From: Sternotherus odoratus | Lineage: Eukaryota; Chordata; Testudines; Kinosternidae | Direction: 5' to 3' | DNA length: 64,000 nucleotides | Assembly: GCA_032164245.1 (NCBI GenBank) | Contig: JAVMKO010000005.1 | Span: 39,150,133-39,214,132, forward strand | Shown: in pieces, positions 36,401 through 48,400 of the stretch | Numbering within the stretch: position 1 is the first letter of the stretch | Layout: each line of letters opens with the position of its first letter | Notes under the pieces: model-generated | The model's input: the letters and a program-made list of their open reading frames with translations, nothing else | Told to the model about the DNA's origin: nothing | The model's database searches: none | Made by a program: the position numbers and the translations under genes

Positions 36401-39400
36401 TAAGAAGGAACTACTGCTCTGTACTCACTCCCTGTGATTGTCTGCTCTGTGTCACTCTGGAGTGTTCCTGTAAGCATTACCCCTTTGTTAGTGATCAGAG
36501 ATGGTGAGCATGCAAGGGTACTCTTGTTGACCAAGCTTTCTGGGTACTACCCTCTTCTGAGGATGTGAGGAAGAGTGCTGCTTCATGTCTGCAGCCAGCC
36601 TCCCCAAAACTGGCTGATTCTGCTTCAAGAGAGGGGACTTGTCTGCACAACACATGCTTTGCTGGAATAGGTATATTGGCAGAGTCCCCAAATGAAGATG
36701 CAGCTTATGCTGACAGAAGTTTTTCTGGCAGCATATTTACAAAACCTCCCTGAATGACGTTAGCTAGTGTGATGGGGCAAGGCCACATAGCTATAGGAAA
36801 GTGATTAAGGAACAGATATGTTAGTCCCAGGCTAAACAAATCCCTGGTACCATTGGAACCAAATGGCAGTTCCAGGTTAATCAAGACACCTGGGGCCAAG
36901 TAAGAACCTTCTAGAAAGCAGCAGAAATAGCTAGCCTGATTGGGACACCTGAAGCCAATCAGGGGCTGGCTGAAACCAGTTAAAAAAACCTCCCAGTTAA
37001 TCAGGTAGGCGTGCACGTCAGGAGCTGTGGGAGAAAGTTGTGCTGTTGGTGAGACTGAGTGGTAGATACCATATCATACCCAGGAAGGACCCCGAGGTAA
37101 GGGTGATGTGGAGTTTGAGGAAGTGGAGACTGCTGTAGGGAAGTAGCCCAGGGAATTGTATGTGTTTTGTTGCTAAAAGGTCAGCCATCATAGCTGATAC
37201 TGTTAGGGTCCCTGGGCTGGAACCCGGAGTAGAGGGCGGGCCTGGGCTCCCCCCTTTCTGCCTCTCCTAATTAATCACTGAGATTGGGAGACAACAGAGA
37301 CTGTGCAAGGAAGGATAGCTTCTCCTCACCTCCCTCGCTGGCTTATGATGAAAATGGCTTAACAGGCTGTGACCCTTGTCTCTAGAGAGAGAAGGGCTGC
37401 ATGGAGGGTCACAGTGAGCCTAGCGAAATCCGCCAGGAAATGCAGAATCCGCGCAGACAAGGACAGAGCTTTGCCATACTAGGATGACAGGAGACAAGAT
37501 GTCAGCCAAGTTGCATCCACACTGTAGGGTTTTCCTGTTAGCCGGGGGCAGTTTTTTCACACTGCTGACCAACGTAGTTATGCCAACAGCACTTTGTAGT
37601 GTAGACCTGGCAAGAGGCATGCTAGGACACCATACAATGCATCCTGAGTTCACCTGCATGTGCTCTGACCCTGCTGCAGGAGAAATCCACAGACAAGGAG
37701 CTCCCTTTAAAAATGGGCCAGTCAAACTGCCTTTCCCACAGTCAGGTCCAGGTCAGGGGAACATTGAAACAAGTCAGGCTGATCATCATCTGCAAGCTCC
37801 AGTTCTCACTTAGGACAGTGTATGTGGATTTTTTCTTTAATGGGTTGAAGAGCAGCTCATGCCTTGTACAAAAATGTTTCTGGAGATTTCTTAGGAAGGC
37901 ACTTGACTTCTCCCAGGTATTTCACCTGCTTGTCTTCCTTTATTGCTAGGGATAGCTTGCTGCATGGAAATAGGATCTTTGTTTCTTAAGGGCTCGTCTG
38001 CCATAGCTGCTTATTTCTTCACCTGTTTGCAACATCTTAGCTGTTTCCACACCAGCTTGCTGTGATGCCACAAACTGGTCTGTGGTGTGGAATAACCAGC
38101 AAAGGCAGATGAACTAAGCAGTTTTGCCTGAAGCTTCCTATGCTTTCTAATCCACTTTAGGCCTGATTTCCAAAGCAGGGTGTGAGAAAATGCTTTGATG
38201 TCCATGCAAATAGGGTTCACTCTGCAGGCAGCTCAATGCTAGCTCCTGAGAAAAATCTAGCATTTTACATAAAGAAATTTGACCTTCCCACCAGTCACGC
38301 ATTGTTACTTTATGGATTGATACAGAATGTTCCTAGTAAGACTGGAAGGCCTGTAATTACCCTAGAGCATCTTTCTGCTTGTATAACTGTTGGCAAAATC
38401 CATGCAATTCTTTATTGTGGGTTTTTATATGTGATTCACAATAAAGATCCTACTGTTGACTTGTCAGAATAAAATAAAAATCTCTGCTGGCAATCAGCCA
38501 TTCCTGAGTGTAACCCTACAATAACAAACAAGTGTTTGTAGTTGTGCTTTGCAAGCCAACACAGGAAGTCCCCTTGATTGGACCATTTACTGTATTTCTT
38601 GTCCATCTGTTGTTTGGCTTAGTGCTTTAAGGGTTGGTTTTAGGGGGTTACATGCTTGCCACCAGATTTTTTCAAACCATGAGTAGAGTTTCAGATAGGG
38701 TGACCAGATGTCCCAATTTTATAGCGACAGTCCTGATTTTTGGGTCTTTTTCTTATATAGGTTCCTATTACCCCCCACTCCCTGTCCCAATTTTTCTCAC
38801 TTGCTGTCTGGTCACCCTTCCAACATGGCAAGGCTAAGACTGGGGAGCAGTGAGGCTTTCAGAGATAAAAAGTTAATGATTATGGCAAAAGAAGGGTGGG
38901 GGATGTGTGTGTGCCAGCTGCTTATTCTTTTCAAATGTCCTAAAAGATATCAAAGGATCTGTAGGGCAACTGCAGATTTGGTTACAGGCATAGTACTATG
39001 TGGAGCTGAAGTTGTTTCAGTCCTGCTGCTGCCATGTGTTGCTTTTTAAAAAAAATACAGAGACGCATTTGATTTGAGAAATAGGGATCTTTCACCCTCC
39101 CTTCACCAGCTCTCAAGTATTAGAGTCATCACCAGACTCCCACAGAAATAGCTTACTATCCCTTTTCTGCTAGGGTCTTGTCTCCTTGGTGTTGGAAGAA
39201 GAATTCCAGAGGAGTGGGAGCCCTGCAGTTAATGCGGGTCACCAGTGCCCCACAGTTGTCCCTCACCCTGTGATCCTGGAGATCGGCTGTGGCTCAGGAG
39301 CCATTGCACTGAGTTTACTGAGCAAACTGCCTACGGTGAGTGAACTTTTCATCCTTTGTATTATGGTAGCACTGAGTCCCATTGCACGAGGTGTTTTTCT

Positions 39401-42400
39401 GACAAGTAGCAAAAAGATGGTCCCTGCCCGCAAAGAGCTGACCGTCTAAGTATAAGACAAGAGACAACAGCTGGATACAGACAGACAAAAGAGCACAAGG
39501 AAAGAATGAGGCATTGATGAGCAGTAGTCACAGTTCACCAACTACCTGATCCCTGCCAAGAGCCCATTTTGGTGCCTGTCCCTTCCCCAGTAACATAATC
39601 CCTCACCGGTAAAGTCAGGAACAGTCACAGGAAGGACTGGGATCTATAAGTGATTAAAGCCCCCTTCAATCTCAGGTTATTGATCACATGGGATCAACTG
39701 ATAATCCCTGCTCAGTGCTCCAGGAAGGGGAGAATGACCCAAGATCCCTGCCCACATGCCTTGGGGAGAGAAAGGCCTTCCCTTGCTCCAGATCTGGAGA
39801 TCAGTTCATCCCTCAGACTCATCCAGGCTGAATCAATGGTATACGCCTATGTATGCAAGGCATGCTTTAAATGCTGACCAACTGTGCGTTCAACTGGTGG
39901 CCCATGGGCCGCATCCAGCCTGCAGAATAACTCCGTCGAGTTCCCATGATGGAAGACACCATTTGTTAGAACAAAATGGCATCCTCCACACAGCATCACC
40001 TTGGCCCACACAGTACATGCGAGGTCACGCTGCATGGATCACACTATTTTGGATGCCTGAGGTGTGCCAGTGAGTTGTTGCATGCCTTAATAAAACTGTC
40101 ATGGCACGCCACTGAGAAGAAACATCGAGTGTTGGTGTGTAAGGTCTATGGAAAGTCATGCCTGTAGCTCATGTCCTTTCACCCAGTGACCTGTTGGCCT
40201 GATGTTTAGTTTTCACTGGGCCAAATTATAAATTGGTCTGGTTTCCCTACGCAAGCACCACGCTGCTCTCTTTGCCTTTCAGACTTAAACGACTGTGTTA
40301 GTCTGTCCTTGTATGTTATTTCAGCCCTTCCCCAAATGGCCAACATGCATGAGCCTTGAGTGAATAGACCAGCTTAGATCTGTGCTGACTTACGCATCCC
40401 ACAACCATACAAGTGTCTATCACATGTACATCAAGACAGAATTTGGCCCTAAAGTGCTGCCTTAAAATAAAGAACTAGCGACTTGTCATGTATGATTATA
40501 GTGAGGATAGAGGTCTCTGCAGAACAGACCGTGAAGCCCAGGTCACCTGTCCCAGCATATAGAGTTTCTCCTTTTAAAGCTGGAGTGGATTCCTTAAAGC
40601 ATGGATTCTCTCTGCATCAGAGATGAGGAACCCCTCACTCTCCATTCCACTGGGCAGCTCTGTCCCAGGTTACCAGTTGATACTGTCAAGCTATCTGGTC
40701 TTAGGTTTCAAAAGCTGCTGTAATTTGCAAGCTCTAGATGTCCTTTAGGGCTAAACAGCTGGGGATCCCTTGCTTATGCTTAGAAGTCTTGCCTCCTCCC
40801 TGAAGTCCAAACAGGATAGGGACACAGACCCTTCTGGTCAGAGATTTGTATTCCCTTGCCCAGAGTTCAAACTGTTATGGGATGAGGGCTTGTGCATGCC
40901 CCCTCTTCCTGGGTGTGTGGGAGCAATCAGGAAATTTTTTTGTCTTCTGATGTTCCACAGTGGTTTGTCTGGTGTCTATATATTCGTCTGGACATTAGGA
41001 AAAACGTTTTCACTAGGAGGGTGGTGAAGCACTAGAATGGGTTACCTGGGGAGGTGATGGAATCTCTTTCCTTAGAGGTTTTCAAGATCAGGCTTGGCAA
41101 AGCCCTGACTGGGATGATTTAGTTGGGGATTGGTCCTGCTTTGACCAGGGGTTTGGACTAGATGATCTTCCAAGGTCCCTTCCAACCCTGATATTCTATG
41201 ATTCTATAGGTCTTCTTTTGTTGGGCAGGAGATCGCACCTTTTGTGGTAAACTGGTATCTCACACTTGGGGGTTTCCAGTTTCATAGCAAACTTGGGGGT
41301 TTCCAGTTTCATAGCAAACACTTAACTATTACCATCTCCCAATAATAGCTATTATAAGTGAGATTAGTGCAGGCAGCAACTCATAAGCATTTCATTAAGT
41401 CCAAACACAATACATTTTAAAAAACTTTACATCTGTTTTAACAGTGCTAACACATGAGTGAGCCCGATTGGTGTCCAGCTATGCATTTGTCAACGTTCAG
41501 TGTGGCCTAGGGGCCTTGGCATGAGCTGGCACCTGGCCTGCCAGCATCACAGATACATTTAGGACTAGCAACAAGTGTCCTGTGGCACCTTAAAGGCTAA
41601 CAAAAGTATTGAAGCATAAGCCTTCGTGGGCTAGTACCCACTTCATCGCATGCGCTTATGCTTCAATACTTTTGTTAGTCTTTAAGGTGCCACAGGACTC
41701 TTTGTTGCTTCTGCAAATCCAGACTAACACGGCTTCCTCTCTGATTTAGGACTAGGTTGTTAGCTGATGCAAATCAGCATAGTTCCTCTGACTCCAGCTG
41801 ATTCACACCAGCAGAAGGTCTGGCCCTAAGACTTTTTATTAAGGTAAAATGCTAGCAATAGTAATGAAAATATTCAGTCATTCTGATGGCCTAGCTACAA
41901 GCAACTATACAACCCCAAAGTATCTTGCTCCCACGGAAGTCCTAAGATGGATTCTTCAGGGACTATTTCTGATTTTGGTGTTAGAAAGACAGAGGGATCT
42001 TTTCAAAGACATTATATTGGTATCAACTGTCTCGTTTGCCCCTTTAGCCACAGCCTGTATGTCCAGTCATCAGCCAACAGCAGTAATGTTAGTGACGTGT
42101 GTGTTGTTTCCTTCTGTGCCAGAGCCGGGTGATAGCTGTGGATAAAGAGGAAGCTGCTGTGAATCTCACCAGAGAGAATGCTCAGAGGTAGGATCATATG
42201 CATTGCTCATTTATTCCTTTCTTTGAGTGCTCATTGCTTCCCAGGACCCCTAACAATGATCCCCTGATATAAGTGAATAGCCAAAGTCCTGTCTTATGAT
42301 TCTCAAATATGCCCAGTGACTCAAACACAGGCTGGATATCATGTTCATCACCATCAGGTGCTAGGATTAAATGCTTTGAACCTCTGGAATTTTTTGAACA

Positions 42401-45400
42401 AAATTTCCCTGAATTTTTACTTCAGTAAAAAAACCACTCTTTCTCTGACCTGTGAATCCCGTTTGCCAGATCACCAGCTGGGAAGGAAATGGAATAATAG
42501 TGATGTTTTGTACTTATGTTGCACCTTTCTTGCAAGGAGACCAAAGTACTTTGCATCAGTAGACTTGTCCCTGTTTTGTGAATGGGAAATCTGGTGAATG
42601 TCTCAGATTCACAGAGTCTGGTCCATGCCACCAGTGCCTTGAGAGTGACCCCTTTAGTGTGCTGGGCCCCAAGGACCCACACAATTCCACAGGGCAGTGC
42701 TGCACCCTCTGAGACTCCGAAACGGAGTCTTCAGGCACCAGAGAATCCTGACCTTGGAGAGAGCTGCTGAGTCCTTCCAAGAACCCAAACTTATCCCCGT
42801 CCTGCCGACCCATGGTGAGTTCATATGTTCCTGGGATAATGTCAATGGTTCAGTCGGTGTGGCTCCCTTTGTCTTTCTGGAGCCTCCGTTGATATGGTCA
42901 CTTAGAGCCAGTCTCCTCTAACAATCAATTAAGTCTACCCCAGACAGTGAAGTGACACAGCACCTCATGTCCCCCGCTCTGCCCCAAAAGCCACATTCTA
43001 ACCTGTTTTTGCAACCATTGTGTAGCAATACAAAGTACATGGGGAAACTGAGGCACACAAAGGCATAATAAAAATATTACATAAAATTGCCATGTGGTCA
43101 CATCATGTCACAAAGTGAGTCAGTGGCACAGCCAGTAACAGAATCCAGAATGCCTGGCGCTCTCTGACTCACTACATCATATTGACTCCCTTTTCAGACA
43201 GGGCCTTGCTTCTGTTCTTACTTCTAGATTTTATCTTGCTCTTCAGGCAGCACCTAGACTTCTGGGTGTGCCGGTGTGGTGTCCCACAGCATCCTCCTTC
43301 CTCTTTGGGCTGTCACTAGCACTGACATGTAACCAAATGAACTACAATCCACAGCTGTGGCTCGGTTTTTAGGGCTTCAGAATCAGCTCTGCTGTGCAGC
43401 TGTCTAATGCCACAATGCACTCTTCCATAACTGTCACTTGACAGTGAAATCATGGCCAGGACAGTGCTGGTGTCAGAATGACACTGTCCTCAGCTCCCTG
43501 TATCAACTTTTCTCCTGTTACACCACTGGAAATCCAGCATGACTCCATGTGAGTTAATACGGGTTGTAACTGACACCAGAATCTGGCTTCCTGAGGTGTC
43601 TCTACATCCTAGGACCTATCCAGTGCTACACCTGCAGGACGTACAGTGCAGGGGGAGAGGAGAACATGTGGCTTGATCATACCCTTGCAGTGCAGGATTC
43701 TGGGCTGTTCTAGGGGCTGAAATGGCCCCTGGCATAGATTAGAGCAGCCTTAAAGGTGCTCTAATTTACAGCAGCTTCCTGATATTTCCCAAAGGGCTAT
43801 TCCACAGTCTAGAGCTGTCTCAAATCTTTGTAGTGGTGTGCACTGTGGTGACCCTCTATGTGCACCCTCCTTCCCCCCCCCCCCTCCCCCCCGGCTTTCC
43901 CCTACACATTGTTTGCCCAGAGACTTACAAAGTGCAGCTCAGGGGGTGTAACATAGGGTTGCTTAAGTGGCCCTATGCAATGGGGAATTCTGCCCCAGCT
44001 CCTTGGAATACAGTTTTGGCCTGTACATGCTGGTGGAGTGAGTATACAGCTAGAGCACAGAACTTAGTTTGTCCACTATGTCCACCACATGCTGTTTCTT
44101 CACTCGCACAGCCAGCATATCCCAGTGTTGTTCTTGAGGGAGGGGAGGGGACAAATGAGGTAGAGTAGAATCAGCCTCTGCCCAAATGGTAGACTCTCTT
44201 ACAAGGGGTTGATGTTGTAACAGGAAGAGCGGCAGCTGGATTTCACCTTCCTGGCTGAGTTTGTAGCTCTGACAGTCAAAGAATTCATCTCCTTGCTAGT
44301 TTACTGTGTTAATTCAATCAGGAATAGTAAACATGGAGCCAAACAATCTCACATACACGTGAACCTGCCATTGTTTTGAAATAATCCATCTTGTTGTCTG
44401 CTCAAAGCCATTTTTTGTGCTCACCCTCCTTTTAAAGCCCCATGTCGCAGCTAACTTGCCTAAAAGGGTGGGGGGCTTGGATGAGAATCATTGTCAGCTA
44501 ATCCTGTCACTCCCACATCACCCAGAGGGGTGCGCTACAGATAGATACACAACACGCCCTTTGTTCCCCATTGTCAATGTGTGCTGGTCTTATAGCTCCC
44601 CCTTAGGGAGCACAAGGTGGGATCTAGGAATGGAACAGGACTCTTTCTTGCCACGTGGAGAATGAAGCCCCCCTATGTGTCCCAACTACACTAGTGCATT
44701 GGATAGAAAACTTAGGGAGGAAAATCCTGGATGCTGTGCTCCCTTGACTGGGTTTTAATCTGCTACTTGAGTTATTCTGCATGGAGGGAGAGTGTGTATT
44801 GGGAGGAGCTGGATAGTTTTGGAAAAGCCGCCTCTAATTCAGTGTATAATAGAGTGAAGGGAATGGGGAGCTCTCTCAGTCAGGGATCACATCTCACCCC
44901 CCTGACAGAGTTTGGCCAGCAAAAGAACTAGTGTAGATGCAGTTATACCAGAAAAACTGTGATTTTACCAGTCTAGCTTATTTTGTTTGAGGGGTTGGAT
45001 GGCAGTGCTGGAAAATAAACTACACCAGTCAGGGATCATATCTCCTCACCCCCCTGACAGACAGAGCTATGTTGGCAAAAATCTGTAGGGTAGACCTGGT
45101 CTTGCTCTGCAACCTGGAGCTTGTCACTTCATTGCACTGTGACTCAATGCTCCCTTCTGTGAAATGGGGTTGCTACCAAGACAGCATGCTAATTTAATCA
45201 TACTATTTTCCCCTGCCTGGACCCCCTGTGCTCCACCCCAACAGCACAAAGGGTATTTACAGTGGCTGTGAGGGCCACAGCTAAGGATTCCCCTAGTTAA
45301 GAGGAATCCTCATTTGGCCCCTGCTCCCTAGCATGGGGGACATTATGGAGCAGGTTTGGAGTGGGCCTGGCAGGATTGTAACAGGGTGGGACTGGAGCAT

Positions 45401-48400
45401 AATGCTCTGTACATCCCCTGGCACTCTGACTTGCAGCAGCTTAAGGGATGGTTTGGCCTCTGGCAGCCTCTAGGATCAGAGGGCTCAGAAACTTGTCAGA
45501 AAGTGACCTGGGCCTCTGCGGGCCGTGTGCTTACTCTTTTGTTCTTCACCAGCCATAGAGAAGTGCCCACATCTCCTGATTCCCTAGGGAATCTAAGTAG
45601 TGCAGAGAGTCCTGTGAGGTATGGTTCAAGCTGAGAGGCACCGGTACAGCTGTGTTCTCTTAGAGGTGCCAGGGGTGGAGGGAGAGCCCTCATAAGGATA
45701 TTGTACCTGAGAAGCCCTAACCTAAAGCCTCTTTTTGTAGCATTGCGCTATAATGGACCTAATCCTAAATAGGTCCCCCCCTCCTAGTATGTGTTCTGCC
45801 TAGTGAATCAGCTGCATTGCAATGCTTCCATTTTCACACCCTGCCTCACATGGGTACACAATACTAACATGTCACCATTACACTGCATGTCAGGGGCAAA
45901 CACCCAAATGTCACTGACCTTAGAGCCATATTTCACGACTCTTGCAGGGGCCAGGTTTTCAAAGCAGGGTACAAGAAACATGTAGAAAAACATGCGCATG
46001 CCCCTTGTACCCACAGAACTCCATTTTTGCATGTCTGAATTCAGCAATTGAGGGTTATTGGTTTTTTTGCAGGTGTGGTGGGTTTTGTAGGCATAATTAA
46101 TGTACAGATGAGGTGGGGTGGCGAGTGCTGTAGGTGAATACGTTTGTGTATACATGCACAAGCCGAGGATGAGGGTCTAAAGGTGTCATGGATCCACAGG
46201 ATCGGCGCTACACCCCCAGCTTTGCAACAGTCTCTAGGAGAAACACCTTCTCTGAGCCAGACCCCCCAAGGGGTCTCACCCTCCCCCAGAATAGGCCATG
46301 CAGCCTCACCGCCTCCTAGACTGAACCTCTGGGGCTTCAGTGCTCCTCCTTCACACCATGAGCTCTGTTCGGGAGTCCAACTCAAATAGACTTGTGGTAG
46401 AGACCTACATTTTTCGGGGATTAATGCATGTCGGCAAGTATTTACACACCACTCAGGCAGCGTTATCAGAACAGTAGGGTTTATTAGTTAGCTGGAACAC
46501 AGCACAGGAAGTGCTTCGTTTAGCACAGAGAATTGAAACTTAAAATAGAGTCTAGTCTGGTTAGCCAAAGTCTGGCCAAACTGGAGTGAAAGTGAACCCC
46601 ATGTTCAGGCTCTGTCTGACCTTCTTGGTCAGCTCCCAGGTGAGAGCCCTGACTCCTTCCAGAGCCGACTCTGATCCGCCACCTCATGCCTTCCCAGTCC
46701 TTTGTTCTCAAGCTGGGGTCCCTGCTTAGTTTCCCTGCTGAGAAGGGGGGAAATCCATCTCCCTCTGGGACGTTGGCTGCTGGGTGTCAATATCTGGCAA
46801 TGGATCAGCCTCAGCCAGTACTTTGTAATGACCTATTCAGGCTCAGACAGCTAGGCAGCACACACACTTGTTTCTCCAAACCTTCCCTGTCTCTCTGAGA
46901 GCAAACAGTCCTTTCCCCCACCACTGTGTAAAAGTACAACACATAGGGGAAACTGAGGCACACATAGGGGTCACACAAATATTACAAAAAATTCCCACTT
47001 TATCACAAAAAGGTACGCACAGGGGTTTGAAAGGAAATTTTGAGGTGCACAGTGAGCATGCACAGAGGTCTTTGTGGGTGCACAGGTTGTGCTCTGCTTT
47101 GAATACATGCACCTAATTGCTTGGCAAGGAAAGAACAGACCCATGACTTCCCTGAAATTTTGTGCTAGGTAATCCTGTGCAGACTGTGGCTGGGATTTGA
47201 ATGGGTAGGTGTGATATCCTGTATTTAATTATGTGTAAGGCTAAGATTGTTTCATGGAGGTTGCAGAAGTCATGGAATCCATGACTTCCAGTAACCTCTG
47301 TGAATTCAGCCCCGATAGCCAAGAGCTGCAAGGTCCCTGCTTTGTGGTGGGGGAATCCCACAGCTCCTTATGGTTGCAGGTGCCAGGGGCCCTCCAGAGT
47401 TCCCAGCTGCTGCGGGGACACAGCGGGCATTGCGGGCCCCCCACAGCTCCCAGCAAACACAGGCAGTGGAGGCCTCTCGGAGCTTTCAGGCAGCTCCTGG
47501 CGCTCTCAGCTCCCAGCCACTGTGGACAGCAGGGGCTCCTGGCAGCTCCAAGCTGCTTTGCATGGCAGGGCCACAGCTCCCGGTGAATGTGCAGGGCAGG
47601 TGACCCAGGAGCTCTGAGCTATTACAGGTGTACCTCAAACATCCCAGCTGCTGCAGATGGTGGGGGTACCCCAGAATTCTGAGCAGGCTCCTGGAGTTCC
47701 GAGCCACTGGGGATCCTTCAAAGCCCCAGAACTTGGAGTAGCCCCTGCAGCTGCCCAACCTCTGCAGGTAGTATGGGTAGCCCGCAGCTGGGCTCCCTAT
47801 TTTGTCAGGGATATTTTTAGTAAAAGTCACGGACGGGTCAGAGGCAATAAAGAAAAATTCTCGAAAGCCTGCGACCTGTCCCTGACTTTTAGTAAAAATG
47901 TATGTGACAAAATTTTAGCCTTAATTATGTGCCATTGAATGATCTGTGTGTGGTATTGTGTGTATCTCTTACTCTCATCTTTCTCTGTTCTTGGGCCTGC
48001 AGGTTGCAGCTACAGGACAGGATAAGAATTCTCCACTACAATGTCTCCTCTGGTAATTTCATTTCATATTTCTACCTCCCCTGATGTTTTTATCTTTATC
48101 AGTAAAGTAAGAAGAGGTGGGCATGAAAACAGTAGGCAACTGGGGCAGGAATGACCTAATGCTGGCTGATGGGTAACTCCGGAGACAGCTCTGGCATGTG
48201 CATGTTTCTGGTTGTTGCTATGTTTAGATCTCACCTCATATTATGTGCATATGGCTGACTGCAAGCTGGTAACACACTGTGCACCTGAGAGGGACACAGG
48301 TCCCTACATTGCTGTGGAATATCAGGTGTCAGCACAGTATTGGAGTAGCAGAGGAAACATACTGTGAGAACCGAGAGTCAGCCTCTTAGGGGCAAGCTTG

